Assembly: GCA_964481655.1 (NCBI GenBank)
Contig: CAYZVO010000017.1
Location: 1-64,000 of the forward strand
DNA from: CALDOK01 sp964481655
GTDB taxonomy: Bacteria > Myxococcota_A > UBA796 > JAFGLY01
Length of the DNA: 64,000 nucleotides
Direction: 5' to 3'
Every line of letters starts with the position of its first letter. Positions within the stretch are counted from its first letter, which is position 1. This document shows, piece after piece, positions 1-7,237 of the stretch. The notes beneath the pieces were generated by a model. That model was given only the letters and a program-made list of their open reading frames with translations, ran no database searches and was not told the origin of the DNA. Both the position numbers and the translations under genes were made by a program.

Positions 1-240
1 GGTGGAGCGGCCACAGCCCGCCCAGATGCCGCATCTGACGCCGCTGTGTCCGGTCGCGGGCCGGTGGAGCGGCCACAGCCCGCCCAGATGACGCATCTGA
101 CGCCGCTGTGTCCGGTCGCGGGCCGCCGAAGCGGCCACAGCCCGCCCAGATGGCGCATCTGACGCCGCTGTGTCCGGTCGCGGGCGGGTGGAGCGGCCAC
201 AGCCCGCCCAGATGCTGCATCTGACGCCGCTGTGTCCGGT
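1..240. repeat. Four tandem copies of a 62-bp hairpin repeat
   Basis: Four copies with an exact 62-bp period; the CAGATG core recurs at 23, 85, 147 and 209. Each unit holds a perfect 6-bp inverted repeat CAGATG-NNN-CATCTG whose 3-nt loop differs in every copy (CCG, ACG, GCG, CTG) while the arms do not. An outer pair CGGCCACAGC / GCTGTGTCCG (one mismatch) can extend the stem. The array stops exactly at the stop codon of the RAYT-like gene (241) and runs off the window start, so the copy number is a minimum. A diverged array of the same unit lies at 11162-11405. No coding role is seen. Confidence 0.9.
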
Positions 241-1044
241 TCAGACTCCGCCTATGTCGTGGTGCCCTTCGGCTGCGAGGCGCAGCCGCACCCGGCGGCG
301 CAGGTCGAGCTGGAGGCGCAGTGCGCGGATGTGATGGGGAGGTGGTGGCGGAGCCTGCTGCAGGCGACGGATGGTGCGGACGCTGCAGCTGCAACTCCTG
401 GCCAGTTCCTGCTGGGACAGGTCGGAACCGGCGAGGTGGACCAGCGCGTGGCGGGCCTCGACGACATCGCCGGTGTTGCCTCGCAGGTCGCCCAGCGTGA
501 ACGTGGCCAGGGTCGCCTCCAGCAGCTCTTCTGGACTGTTCCAGCCCGTGGCCGGCTGCAGGTCGTCGATGCCGTAGAGCCGCAGCAGGTCCCGCCGCCG
601 AAGCTCTGGGACGTGCTCTCGAACCCGAGGGATCAGGTGGGCTCCGATCAGCCGCGCCCCCAACAGGTCCGGCGCCGAGGTGGCCTCGAGGAACGGGTCG
701 GAGGCCAGGTCGTGCCGCTCCCGCTGGCGCATGTCGTACATGCACGAGGAGAAGACGTGGCGCTGGTCGGTCAGCGTTGTCCGGTGCACCCGCAGGAACG
801 GGGTTCCGTAGTCGTGTCGCTTCTGGAGGCTGATCTCCAGCCGCCGCCCCAGCTCTCCGGCCTCTCGGTGGTCGGTCTTGGCTGTCAGGTGGAGGTGGTG
901 CCCTGCGCCACCGAAGGCCAACAGCAGCCAGGGCGCGGTGGTCTTGTAGACGGCGCGCACCAAGCTCCGTCTCTGCGCGTCGGAGCAGTGCAACAGGCGA
1001 TCGGACTCGAGGCGGGCGCGGATGTGCTGGCCGGGCTGGGACAT
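241..1044 (-). CDS. REP-associated tyrosine (Y1/HUH) transposase-like protein
   Basis: The 267-residue protein has the features of a RAYT/IS200-type Y1 transposase: a HUH-like motif GHHLHL (His50 and His52), a helical stretch AGELGRRLEISLQ, and a candidate catalytic tyrosine Y103 in CMYDMRQ, followed by a conserved-looking APDLLGAR segment. A C-terminal helix-turn-helix is likely at 208-230 (SQQELARSCSCSVRTIRRL). RAYTs nick single-stranded DNA at palindromic REP sequences and are thought to spread them in trans. The start is supported by GGAGG 7 nt upstream of the ATG. The 62-bp palindromic array begins at the base after the stop codon, the usual RAYT/REP arrangement. Family assignment rests on motif pattern only; an unrelated HUH-fold protein is the main alternative. 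Confidence 0.72.
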   Translation of the reverse strand: MSQPGQHIRARLESDRLLHCSDAQRRSLVRAVYKTTAPWLLLAFGGAGHHLHLTAKTDHREAGELGRRLEISLQKRHDYGTPFLRVHRTTLTDQRHVFSSCMYDMRQRERHDLASDPFLEATSAPDLLGARLIGAHLIPRVREHVPELRRRDLLRLYGIDDLQPATGWNSPEELLEATLATFTLGDLRGNTGDVVEARHALVHLAGSDLSQQELARSCSCSVRTIRRLQQAPPPPPHHIRALRLQLDLRRRVRLRLAAEGHHDIGGV

Positions 1045-1169
1045 GACGAACCTCCGTTGGACGGGAGGGCTGCAAGCGTGATGCCAGCCCGCCCAGTCCG
1101 CGGCGAAGTCGCCTGTGATGTCGTCTGGTGCGTCATTTCAGGTCTGTGGCGATCCACGCGCCCACCGTC

Positions 1170-1217
1170 GGATCCGTCGACGACCGTCGAACTTTCGACA
1201 CCCCGATTCGACACCCC
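1170..1217. promoter_or_regulatory. Inverted-repeat site with GTGTCGAA motifs between divergent genes
   Basis: The spacer between the RAYT-like gene and the CPBP gene holds the palindrome GTCGAA-CT-TTCGAC and, on the minus strand, two direct GTGTCGAA motifs 13 bp apart followed by a TCGACGGATC block. The same order (GGTGTCGAAA, then TCGACGGA...GATC) occurs at 56321-56369 upstream of comEC. A repressor operator or a dispersed repeat are both possible; no known regulator is assigned. Confidence 0.4.
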
Positions 1218-1218
1218 G

Positions 1219-1227
1219 TGCTAGGCT
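1219..1227 (+). promoter_or_regulatory. Extended -10 element (TGCTAGGCT), probably leaderless
   Basis: TGCTAGGCT matches the TGnTAnnnT extended -10 form seen before several genes here. Only 8 nt separate it from the ATG at 1236, so the transcript would be leaderless or nearly so. No clear -35 is seen. Confidence 0.4.
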
Positions 1228-1235
1228 GCGCGACC

Positions 1236-2210
1236 ATGCAGACCATCGCCTCGTTCCTGCGCAGCCTGTTCCCCGACGTCGATCGGCGCTCGATGATCGT
1301 GATCGTGCTGATGTCGGCGGTGCTCGCGGGAACGGCGGTGGGCTGGTACCAGCTCGAGCTGCACCGCGTGAAGCGGGCGGTGGAGCTGTTCGGTGAGCGC
1401 CGCATGCTGCGGGGCACCTGGCTGCAGCCGGTGGTGATGGTGGCGCTGGCGGTGGTGTTCTTCGTGCTGCTGCGGTGGGTCAAGGGCCTGCGCTGGCGGG
1501 ACATGTGCCGGGAGACCAAGGTCGTCACCATCAGCTCCCTGGCCATCATCACGGCCCTGTGGTGGTGGGGCCGGGGTGGGTTCTTCAGCCGCAACCTCAG
1601 CGACTTCGTGCCCGCCTCGGATCTGTCCCCCCTCTACGCCTTCTTCTACTTCTCGCTGTCCTGCGTGGTGCTGCGGCTCGTGCTGCCTCTGTTGATGATG
1701 AAGCTGGGCATCCTGCGGGGAACACCCGGTGACTACGGCTTCCGCCTGAAGGGCGCCTCGCAGCTGTGGATGGTCTACCTGGGGCTGACCCTGCTGGTCT
1801 GCGGTGTGGTCATCGTCTACGCCTCGAACCACCCGGCGTTCCTGGCCAAGTACCCGCTGTGTCGAGCCATGATCACCGGCCACGAGATCCTGCTGTGGCA
1901 CTTCCTGCTGTACCAGGCGGCCTACTTCATGGTCTTCGTGAGCGGCGAGAGCTTCTGGCGGGGCACCATCATCTTCGGGCTCGAAAAAGACCTGGGCTCC
2001 CTGGCCCTGGTCTTCATGATCATCCCCTACGTCACCGCCCACTTCGGCAAGCCCCTGCCCGAGACCCTCGGCGCCATCATCACCGGCATCGTGCTGGGCT
2101 CCCTGGCGCTCAAGCACCGCAGCTTCTGGCTGGGGGTGGCGGCCCACTACGGCGTGGCGCTGACCATGGACCTGGCGGCGATCTGGCGGGTGGGGATCAA
2201 GCTGATCTGA
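1236..2210 (+). CDS. CPBP-family (CAAX-like) intramembrane protein
   Basis: A 324-residue polytopic protein with about eight hydrophobic segments and a C-terminal CPBP (Abi/CAAX protease-like) domain. The recognisable motifs are GESFWRG (the usual EExxxR motif, but with Gly for the first Glu), YVTAHFGK (second metal-binding His) and a final HYGVALTMDL. Members cleave prenylated or other membrane substrates; loss of the first catalytic Glu makes proteolytic activity uncertain. The ATG at 1236 is preferred over an upstream in-frame start at 1128 because it begins the first membrane segment and follows a -10 element. The last 90 bp before its stop are duplicated at 2950-3039. Confidence 0.72.
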   Translation: MQTIASFLRSLFPDVDRRSMIVIVLMSAVLAGTAVGWYQLELHRVKRAVELFGERRMLRGTWLQPVVMVALAVVFFVLLRWVKGLRWRDMCRETKVVTISSLAIITALWWWGRGGFFSRNLSDFVPASDLSPLYAFFYFSLSCVVLRLVLPLLMMKLGILRGTPGDYGFRLKGASQLWMVYLGLTLLVCGVVIVYASNHPAFLAKYPLCRAMITGHEILLWHFLLYQAAYFMVFVSGESFWRGTIIFGLEKDLGSLALVFMIIPYVTAHFGKPLPETLGAIITGIVLGSLALKHRSFWLGVAAHYGVALTMDLAAIWRVGIKLI

Positions 2211-2230
2211 GCTGGGCCTGGGCCGACGAG

Positions 2231-2509
2231 TCAGTCCTCGCCGCCCGTGTCCATCCCCCAGTCCGGGCAGAAGTCGTAGACGGTCCACGCCTTGCCGTCG
2301 TCGTCGACGTACTGGGGCGGGAGGCTCTGGTTGACCATGCACAGCGTGCAGCCGTCACCGAAGGCGGCCTCGCAGGCCTGCAGGTCGCACTCGTCGATGG
2401 CGCCACTGGCGGTCCTCATGGCCTCATCTTCGCAGTCAGGGAACGAGATGGTGGCGCCACAGCCGGCCCCGAGGGCGACGAACAGCGCGATGGCGAAGCG
2501 GTCGGTCAT
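2231..2509 (-). CDS. Small cysteine-rich probable lipoprotein
   Basis: A 92-residue protein with a hydrophobic N-terminus ending in LGAGC17, a non-canonical lipobox, then an acidic body with six further cysteines (for example the pair CTLC). It is likely exported and disulfide-bonded, or surface-anchored. AGGGGA sits a few bases upstream of the chosen ATG and the TACACT -10 element at 2542-2550 precedes it. The reading frame stays open to 2932, but that extension translates the repeat array and is not credible. No family is recognised. Confidence 0.6.
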   Translation of the reverse strand: MTDRFAIALFVALGAGCGATISFPDCEDEAMRTASGAIDECDLQACEAAFGDGCTLCMVNQSLPPQYVDDDGKAWTVYDFCPDWGMDTGGED

Positions 2510-2541
2510 GGTGTCCCCTGTCCGGGCTCGGTTGTGGCCTG

Positions 2542-2550
2542 AGTGTAGCG
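2542..2550 (-). promoter_or_regulatory. -10 element (CGCTACACT) of the small lipoprotein gene
   Basis: On the minus strand CGCTACACT resembles the TGnTAnnnT elements of neighbouring genes, about 32 nt upstream of the start at 2509. No -35 is evident. Confidence 0.3.
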
Positions 2551-2557
2551 TGTGGAC

Positions 2558-2735
2558 GGCGCGATCGAGGGGCTGGGCGCCGGCAAGTGCGGGGTTTCGC
2601 CGCGAAGGGTGCGGGTTGTCGGCGCGGGTCGCTGGGAACTCCGGGGTTTCGGCGCGAAGGGGTGGAGTTGTCGGCGCGATCGGGGGGCTGGGCGCCGGCA
2701 AGTGCGGGGTTTCGCCGCGAAGGGTGGGGGTTGCC
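2558..2735. repeat. Intergenic 63/52/63-bp repeat array
   Basis: Three units (2558-2620, 2621-2672, 2673-2735), each starting GGCGCG and ending in GTTGTC or GTTGCC. Units 1 and 3 are nearly identical; unit 2 is 11 bp shorter. Each holds a small inverted repeat TTCGCcGCGAA (TTCG-GCG-CGAA in unit 2). It shows no similarity by eye to the 62-bp or 51-bp arrays. No gene is supported in 2510-2822. Confidence 0.8.
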
Positions 2736-2785
2736 GGCACTTGGTGCCTATGACCTTCGCGGTACACGCCCCACCCCCTACCCGG

Positions 2786-2794
2786 TGCTACCGT
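2786..2794 (+). promoter_or_regulatory. Extended -10 element (TGCTACCGT)
   Basis: TGCTACCGT lies 28 nt upstream of the ATG at 2823 and fits the recurring TGnTAnnnT form. It would transcribe the chimeric lipoprotein ORF. Confidence 0.35.
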
Positions 2795-2822
2795 GGTGTC
2801 GCCCGCGGGCTCTGGGGCCTCC

Positions 2823-3041
2823 ATGCGTGCGCTGCTGCTCGTCCTGCCACTGCTCGCCTGCCACAGCGGCGAAGCGCCGGGAGACATGGCCGCACCCACC
2901 ACAGACACCGGCCCACGCCACACCCCGCCCATCTCCGGCCCCGAGCACTGCAGCTTCTGGCTGGGGGTGGCGGCCCACTACGGCGTGGCGCTGACCATGG
3001 ACCTGGCGGCGATCTGGCGGGTGGGGATCAAGCTGATCTAG
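2823..3041 (+). pseudogene. Chimeric ORF: lipoprotein N-terminus joined to the CPBP gene tail
   Basis: The 72-residue ORF begins with a canonical lipoprotein signal (lipobox LLAC) and an acidic, Pro/Thr-rich stretch, then switches at about residue 43 to the last 29 residues of the CPBP protein at 1236-2210. The join matches a 90-bp identical DNA segment. A soluble lipoprotein carrying a membrane-segment tail makes little sense, so this is most likely a lipoprotein gene whose 3' part was replaced by duplication. It still has a -10 element. Its TAG stop shares the CTAG with the stop of the convergent gene. Confidence 0.6.
2950..3039 (+). repeat. 90-bp identical duplication of 2119-2208
   Basis: Bases 2950-3039 are identical to 2119-2208, the coding tail of the CPBP gene; the ten bases before each copy match at eight positions. 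The copies are direct, about 830 bp apart. The first continues into TGA, the second into TAG. No flanking insertion-sequence ends are seen. Confidence 0.9.
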
Positions 3042-4252
3042 CCCTCCACCTCCACATCCTCGCTCGCCCCCTCCAGCTCGCCGATGATGTCCTCGGTCCA
3101 GCCCTTCACCGATCCCTCCATGCGGTAGTGCAGCCGGGTCGAGAGGTCCTCGTTGGGCTCGCCGCCGCCGTCGATGAGGGCCACGCCCATCAGCCCAACC
3201 TCCCCTTCGGGACCGGCCATCACGGACATCATGTTCCAGACACCCACGTCGCCCTCGATGCCTTCGGCCCAGGCCTCGAGGAAGCCGCCGCCGGGCTTGG
3301 CGCCGGGGCCGATGCTCTCGGGGTCTGCCTCGATGATGGCGTAGCAGGGGTACTCGTCGCAGTTGACCTCGAGCAGCTCGAGCTCGTCGTGGCCCGCCAG
3401 GGCGTCGGCCAGGCCGTCCTCGAAGTGGTCCGCGTGCAGCTCCGGGGGCAGCGCCTCCGGCCAGGCCTGGGGGGTGCCCTCCACCGCCGCGATGCGGCCG
3501 CGCTGGATGGCGTCCTCGAAGTCGGCGGTGGCCAGGGCCTGCTCGAGCTCGTCGATGCGGGCGCGCAGGACCGCGGGGTCGTCCTCGTCGTCGCTGGCGA
3601 CGGGGCCACCAGTGCGGGTGACCACCCGGCGTGCCGGGTCCTCGCGCTGGGTCTCGGCGGTCTTCGACCAGCGCTCGCCGGCCTCGACGGTGTCGGGGTG
3701 CTCGCCGCCGATGCGGGCCACGCCCTCGTAGACGGCCACGGTGATGGCGGCGCCGGCCACCGCTGCTGCTGCGTGCTTCCAGTCCATGGATTCGACCTCC
3801 TGACCCCTCTCACGCAGGGACCCGGGGGAAGGTTCCACTGAAATGCGCGCCACCCCGTCGACCTCCACCGGCACGCCGGCCGCCAGCACGGTGGCCTGGC
3901 CGTCGACCCACTCTTCCCCCTCGATCAGCACGATCTGTGCGGGGTCGGCGGGCCAGAGCACCAGCACCAGCAGGGCCGCCGCGGCGGCCAGCGCGGCCGC
4001 GATGGCGTGGCCGCGGTTCCAGCCGCCAGCCCGCTCCGGCTCCCCCTCCATCACGCGATCATCCAGCGCTGGGGGCGGTGGCATGTCGGGCAGCCCGGCG
4101 ATCTCCGAGGGCAGGGCCTGCATGGCCTCCCACGCGCGCTCGAGCGCTGGCTCGGCATCGATGCGCGCCAGCAGCGCCGCCTCGTCATCGGTGGACAGCT
4201 CGCCGTCCAGCAGGCGGGAGAGGGCCTCGGAGTCGCGAGGATCGACCGTCAT
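3038..4252 (-). CDS. Anti-sigma-factor-like membrane protein, possibly two fused genes
   Basis: A 404-residue protein whose start overlaps the stop of the ECF sigma gene (ATGA). Residues 8-50 resemble an anti-sigma N-terminus (LSRLLDGELSTDDEAALLARI) without the zinc ligands. A membrane segment spans about 82-100, followed by a FecR-like stretch to about 140. Residues 156-175 form a second hydrophobic segment and the rest is acidic, with a coiled coil near 220-245 and no known fold. Met156 (3787) is preceded by AGGAGG 8 nt upstream and an ECF-like promoter, so a second protein (3038-3787, 249 residues) may be made alone, or two genes may have been joined by a small indel. Confidence 0.65.
   Translation of the reverse strand: MTVDPRDSEALSRLLDGELSTDDEAALLARIDAEPALERAWEAMQALPSEIAGLPDMPPPPALDDRVMEGEPERAGGWNRGHAIAAALAAAAALLVLVLWPADPAQIVLIEGEEWVDGQATVLAAGVPVEVDGVARISVEPSPGSLRERGQEVESMDWKHAAAAVAGAAITVAVYEGVARIGGEHPDTVEAGERWSKTAETQREDPARRVVTRTGGPVASDDEDDPAVLRARIDELEQALATADFEDAIQRGRIAAVEGTPQAWPEALPPELHADHFEDGLADALAGHDELELLEVNCDEYPCYAIIEADPESIGPGAKPGGGFLEAWAEGIEGDVGVWNMMSVMAGPEGEVGLMGVALIDGGGEPNEDLSTRLHYRMEGSVKGWTEDIIGELEGASEDVEVEG
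3796..3836 (-). promoter_or_regulatory. Internal ECF-type promoter and Shine-Dalgarno
   Basis: Inside the anti-sigma ORF the minus strand reads GGAACC (3836-3831), 16 nt, CGTGAG (3814-3809), then AGGAGG (3801-3796) and an ATG at 3787. The GGAACCTTCC block and the 16-nt spacing match the site in front of the sigma gene, suggesting the adjacent sigma factor may drive both. The translated residues 141-155 look like read-through of an intergenic region. Confidence 0.4.
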
Positions 4253-4797
4253 GTCAGACCTCCCAGGAGCTGCGCCAGGCGCCCGCGGCCGCGGTGCAGG
4301 CGGGACTTGATGGTGCCCAGGGCCACCCCCTCTTCCGCGGCCAGGGTGGCCAGGGGCACCCCCTCGAGGTGGTGCAGCACCACCACCCTGCGCTGGTCGG
4401 TGGGCAGGCGCTGCAGGGCCGCCTCGAGGCGCCGACCGCGTTGGCGCGCCACGGCCAGGTCATCGGGCCCCGGCTCCCCGGCGCTCAGGCCGTCCAGCTC
4501 CACCACGTCGCCCCGCACCCGGCCCCGCCTGTGGCGGTCGATGAGCACCCGGCGGGCGATGGTCCCGATCCAGGTGTCGAGGCTGGCGGCGCCGTCGGGA
4601 TCGAAGCCGGGCAGGGCCCGGAAGACCTTCTCCCAGCTGCGCTGGTAGCAGTCCTCGGCCTCCGACCCGGCCAGGCGCGCACACAGGCCCCAGACCCGCG
4701 GCCCGTGGCGTTCCACCAGCACGCGGCGGGCGCGGGGATCCCCTCGCTGCGCGCGCAGCAAGATGCGGTCGGGGCGTGGGGCGGTCTGCGCCATCAT
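4249..4797 (-). CDS. ECF-family RNA polymerase sigma factor
   Basis: A 182-residue sigma-70 family protein of extracytoplasmic-function type. Region 2 is visible as RVWGLCARLAGSEAEDCYQ...DTWIGTIARRVLIDRHRR, and region 4 as LEAALQRLPTDQRRVVVLHHLEGVPLATLA followed by the helix-turn-helix GTIKSRLHRGRGRL. The start at 4797 (two adjacent ATGs) follows AGGG; an in-frame extension to 4851 looks non-coding. It overlaps the downstream anti-sigma-like gene, the standard sigma/anti-sigma pairing, and is probably autoregulated through GGAACC-N16-GTGTAG just upstream. The inducing signal is unknown. Confidence 0.9.
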   Translation of the reverse strand: MMAQTAPRPDRILLRAQRGDPRARRVLVERHGPRVWGLCARLAGSEAEDCYQRSWEKVFRALPGFDPDGAASLDTWIGTIARRVLIDRHRRGRVRGDVVELDGLSAGEPGPDDLAVARQRGRRLEAALQRLPTDQRRVVVLHHLEGVPLATLAAEEGVALGTIKSRLHRGRGRLAQLLGGLT

Positions 4798-4805
4798 CAC
4801 CAACC

Positions 4806-4833
4806 CTACACGCGCGGGGGGGCGGAAGGTTCC
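4806..4833 (-). promoter_or_regulatory. Putative autoregulated ECF promoter
   Basis: On the minus strand GGAACC (4833-4828) is followed after 16 nt by GTGTAG (4811-4806), close to the ECF consensus GGAAC-N16/17-GTC. The start codon at 4797 is only 8 nt from the -10, so translation may be leaderless. Confidence 0.45.
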
Positions 4834-4910
4834 CCCGGGGGTGAGCACCACCCACGTTCACCACATCGAGTTCGGGCTATGTATGCCCGCCCTGCTCCCG
4901 GACGCGCCCT

Positions 4911-5504
4911 GTGATCCTCGCCGCCGCCCTGCTCGCCCTCGCCTGCGCCCCCAAGCCCATCGCTCCGGCCGCTCCCGTCGACGCCGTCAGCGAGGCCACT
5001 GCGGCCTACACCATCGACGCCACCACCCAGGCGACGCCGTCCCCCGATGAGATCGTCGAGGGTGTCCTCACCGGCCCCATCGTGCACTACGACGACGCCT
5101 TGATCCGCGGCGGTGAGCCCCACGGCCACCCCGGCATGCTGGCCCTGCGCGAGCTGGGCGTCCACGTCATCATCTCGATCCTGGACGAGCCCGAGGATCT
5201 GCAGCCCGCCGCGGACGTGGGCATCGCGCGCTACCAGATCCCCTTCGCCAAGACCGCGCTGGACGCCGCCACCCTGGATCGTTTCATGGAGCTGATGGTG
5301 GCCGCCGAGGCCGGCGGCTCCCGGGTCTACCTGCACTGCCACGGCGGCAAGCACCGCGCGGGTGCGCTGGCCATGGCCTGGCGCCTCCGGGCCCAGGGCT
5401 GGAGCGTGGAGGATGCCCAGGCCGAGTTTCTCGCCAACGGCGGCGACATGGCCACCGATGCTGCCATGATCGCCGTCATCGAGAAGTGGGCCTCCCAGCC
5501 CTGA
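4911..5504 (+). CDS. Lipid-anchored dual-specificity-type phosphatase
   Basis: A 197-residue protein starting at GTG, with a short signal and lipobox LALAC, then a Pro/Ala linker. The core has the cysteine phosphatase loop HCHGGKHR (Cys-X5-Arg) in YLHCHGGKHRAGALAMAWRL, preceded by a sheet IISILDEPED with a candidate general-acid Asp. This is the DSP/tyrosine-phosphatase-like fold. Placement outside the cytoplasm suggests action on exported phosphoproteins or inositol/nucleotide phosphates. Substrate unknown. It is followed by the CotH-like gene, which may be co-transcribed. Confidence 0.75.
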   Translation: MILAAALLALACAPKPIAPAAPVDAVSEATAAYTIDATTQATPSPDEIVEGVLTGPIVHYDDALIRGGEPHGHPGMLALRELGVHVIISILDEPEDLQPAADVGIARYQIPFAKTALDAATLDRFMELMVAAEAGGSRVYLHCHGGKHRAGALAMAWRLRAQGWSVEDAQAEFLANGGDMATDAAMIAVIEKWASQP

Positions 5505-5570
5505 TTTGCTGGCCCTGCATTGGTCGCGTCGGCTCCGGTGGTGATAGGCAGCGCCCACTGGAGACCTGCC

Positions 5571-7235
5571 TTGATCCTCACCCCGCTGCTGTTCGTCGCC
5601 CTGCTCCACACGACCCCCGCGGCGCTGGCGCAGGACGGCTGCACGGACCCAGGCTCCGGCGTCTGTGGCGACATCGGCGCCGCCCTGGATGGCGTCGGCG
5701 ACATCGCCTTCGATGAGGAGGAGATCCCCGTCCCCGACGAGCAGCCCGTCGAGGATGTGCACGACATCTTCGCCATGGACGCCCCCTGGGTCATCCAGAT
5801 CGACGGTTGGGACCCCTACCGCACCTCCCCCGAGGCCTTGAAGGACGAGGTCGAGATCCCCGGCGCGACCATCAGCGTGTACCGGGGCGACCCCAACCAC
5901 GACACCCACTGCCCCGAGGCCAGCGACGAGGACCTGGAGCACCGCTCCGACGACTTCGGGATGCGCACCAGCGGCAACTTCACCAAGGGCACCCCCAAGT
6001 CGAGCCTGAAGATCGACTTCGCCGGCAAGAAGCAGCGCTGGCTGGGCATGGACAAGCTCAACCTCAAGGCCATGTGGAACGACCCCAGCCAGATGCGCGA
6101 GGCCCTGGCCTGGGAGTTGTTCGAGGACGCCGGCGTGCCCGCGTCGGGCCACGGCTACGCCCGGGTCTGCATCGGCGGCCAGTACATGGGCCTGTTCTCG
6201 ATGATCGAGCAGGTGGACAAGGCGTTTCTCAAGGACCGCTTCGGCAAGAACGACGACGGCAACCTCTACAAGGCCTACTGGGGCGACATCGGCCCGGCCA
6301 CGCTGGAGCACCGGCAGGACGGCAGCGGCGACGACTCCGGCGCCCAGTACCGGCAGTCGGGCGACATGGACGAGCGCACCTGGCGCCTCAAGACCAACGA
6401 CGCCGAGGACGACGACCCGGCACACCAGAGCTACGACGACCTGGCCGAACTGGCCCGGGTGATCAATGGGGTGGGCTTCGAGGGCCGCGGCGACGCTGTC
6501 TTCGAGTCCCGGGAGTGGCAGCGCGCGGTGGAGGACATCTTCGACGTCAAGGCCTTCCTGCGCTGGGCCGGCACCTCGATGCTGCTGGGCGCTTGGGACA
6601 ACTACTGGGCCACCCCCGCCAACTACTACCTGTACAACTCGGGCAAGAAGGGTGCGGGCAAACAGTTCATGGACGAGCCGTACTTCCACTTCATCCCGTG
6701 GGACTACGACAACAGCCTGGGCGTCGATCGCTTCGACACGGAGTGGCAGTACGCCGACCTGCTGGACTGGTCCGCGGCCACCCGGAACTACCACGGGGGC
6801 CAGGGCGAGTCCCAGCTGCCGATGATCGAGAACCTGCTCGAGAACGAGTACTTCCGCAGCTACTACCTGGACCACATCGAGCACATGCTCGACACCCGCT
6901 TCAACGATCAGTGGTTCGGCGAGCGCATCGGTGACGAGGGCTCCGGCGGGCTGTGGGACCAGGTGCGCAACGCCGCCTTCCTCGAGTCCGACACCCCCAA
7001 CGGCCCGTCGCACACCGGCCGCCAGTTCACCAACGATCAGGTCTACTGGAACGGCTACGAGGGCTACGAACTGCACAAGGACGGCCAGGACACCACCGGC
7101 ATCCTCCACTACGTGCGCATGCGCCACGACTCCGCCCGGGAGCAGCTCGAGCAGCTCCGCAAGAAGACCCCCGCGGGCTCCAGCGACGCCATCTTCCCCG
7201 CGGAGCCGACGCCGATCCCGAGCGCGCGGGAATAG
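5571..7235 (+). CDS. Secreted CotH-kinase-family protein
   Basis: A 554-residue exported protein; TTG at 5571 is chosen because GGAG lies 8 nt upstream and the signal peptide (ILTPLLFVALLHTTPAALAQD) starts there. The body matches the CotH family: KSSLKIDFAGKKQRWLGMDKL, the central NLYKAYWGD, and the catalytic-like segment HFIPWDYDNSLG. CotH proteins are atypical secreted protein kinases (spore-coat CotH phosphorylates CotB/CotG). Many similar proteins in this lineage are extracellular with unknown substrates. The in-frame start at 5520 is possible but lacks a ribosome site. Confidence 0.85.
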   Translation: MILTPLLFVALLHTTPAALAQDGCTDPGSGVCGDIGAALDGVGDIAFDEEEIPVPDEQPVEDVHDIFAMDAPWVIQIDGWDPYRTSPEALKDEVEIPGATISVYRGDPNHDTHCPEASDEDLEHRSDDFGMRTSGNFTKGTPKSSLKIDFAGKKQRWLGMDKLNLKAMWNDPSQMREALAWELFEDAGVPASGHGYARVCIGGQYMGLFSMIEQVDKAFLKDRFGKNDDGNLYKAYWGDIGPATLEHRQDGSGDDSGAQYRQSGDMDERTWRLKTNDAEDDDPAHQSYDDLAELARVINGVGFEGRGDAVFESREWQRAVEDIFDVKAFLRWAGTSMLLGAWDNYWATPANYYLYNSGKKGAGKQFMDEPYFHFIPWDYDNSLGVDRFDTEWQYADLLDWSAATRNYHGGQGESQLPMIENLLENEYFRSYYLDHIEHMLDTRFNDQWFGERIGDEGSGGLWDQVRNAAFLESDTPNGPSHTGRQFTNDQVYWNGYEGYELHKDGQDTTGILHYVRMRHDSAREQLEQLRKKTPAGSSDAIFPAEPTPIPSARE

Positions 7236-7237
7236 CC

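Noticed and set aside
1..240. CRISPR array
   Set aside because: Units are near-identical over the full 62 bp with no variable spacers and no cas genes.
1128..1235. N-terminal extension of the CPBP protein
   Set aside because: It covers the palindromic operator-like region and the -10 element; the first helix starts after 1236.
2231..2932. A longer minus-strand protein including repeat-derived RRNPALAGAQPLD segments
   Set aside because: The N-terminal 140 residues are translated repeat array; the start at 2509 has a ribosome site and signal.
4806..7127. A 773-residue minus-strand frame rich in Val/Ala/Gly
   Set aside because: Fully antisense to the phosphatase and CotH-like genes, with no family motifs.
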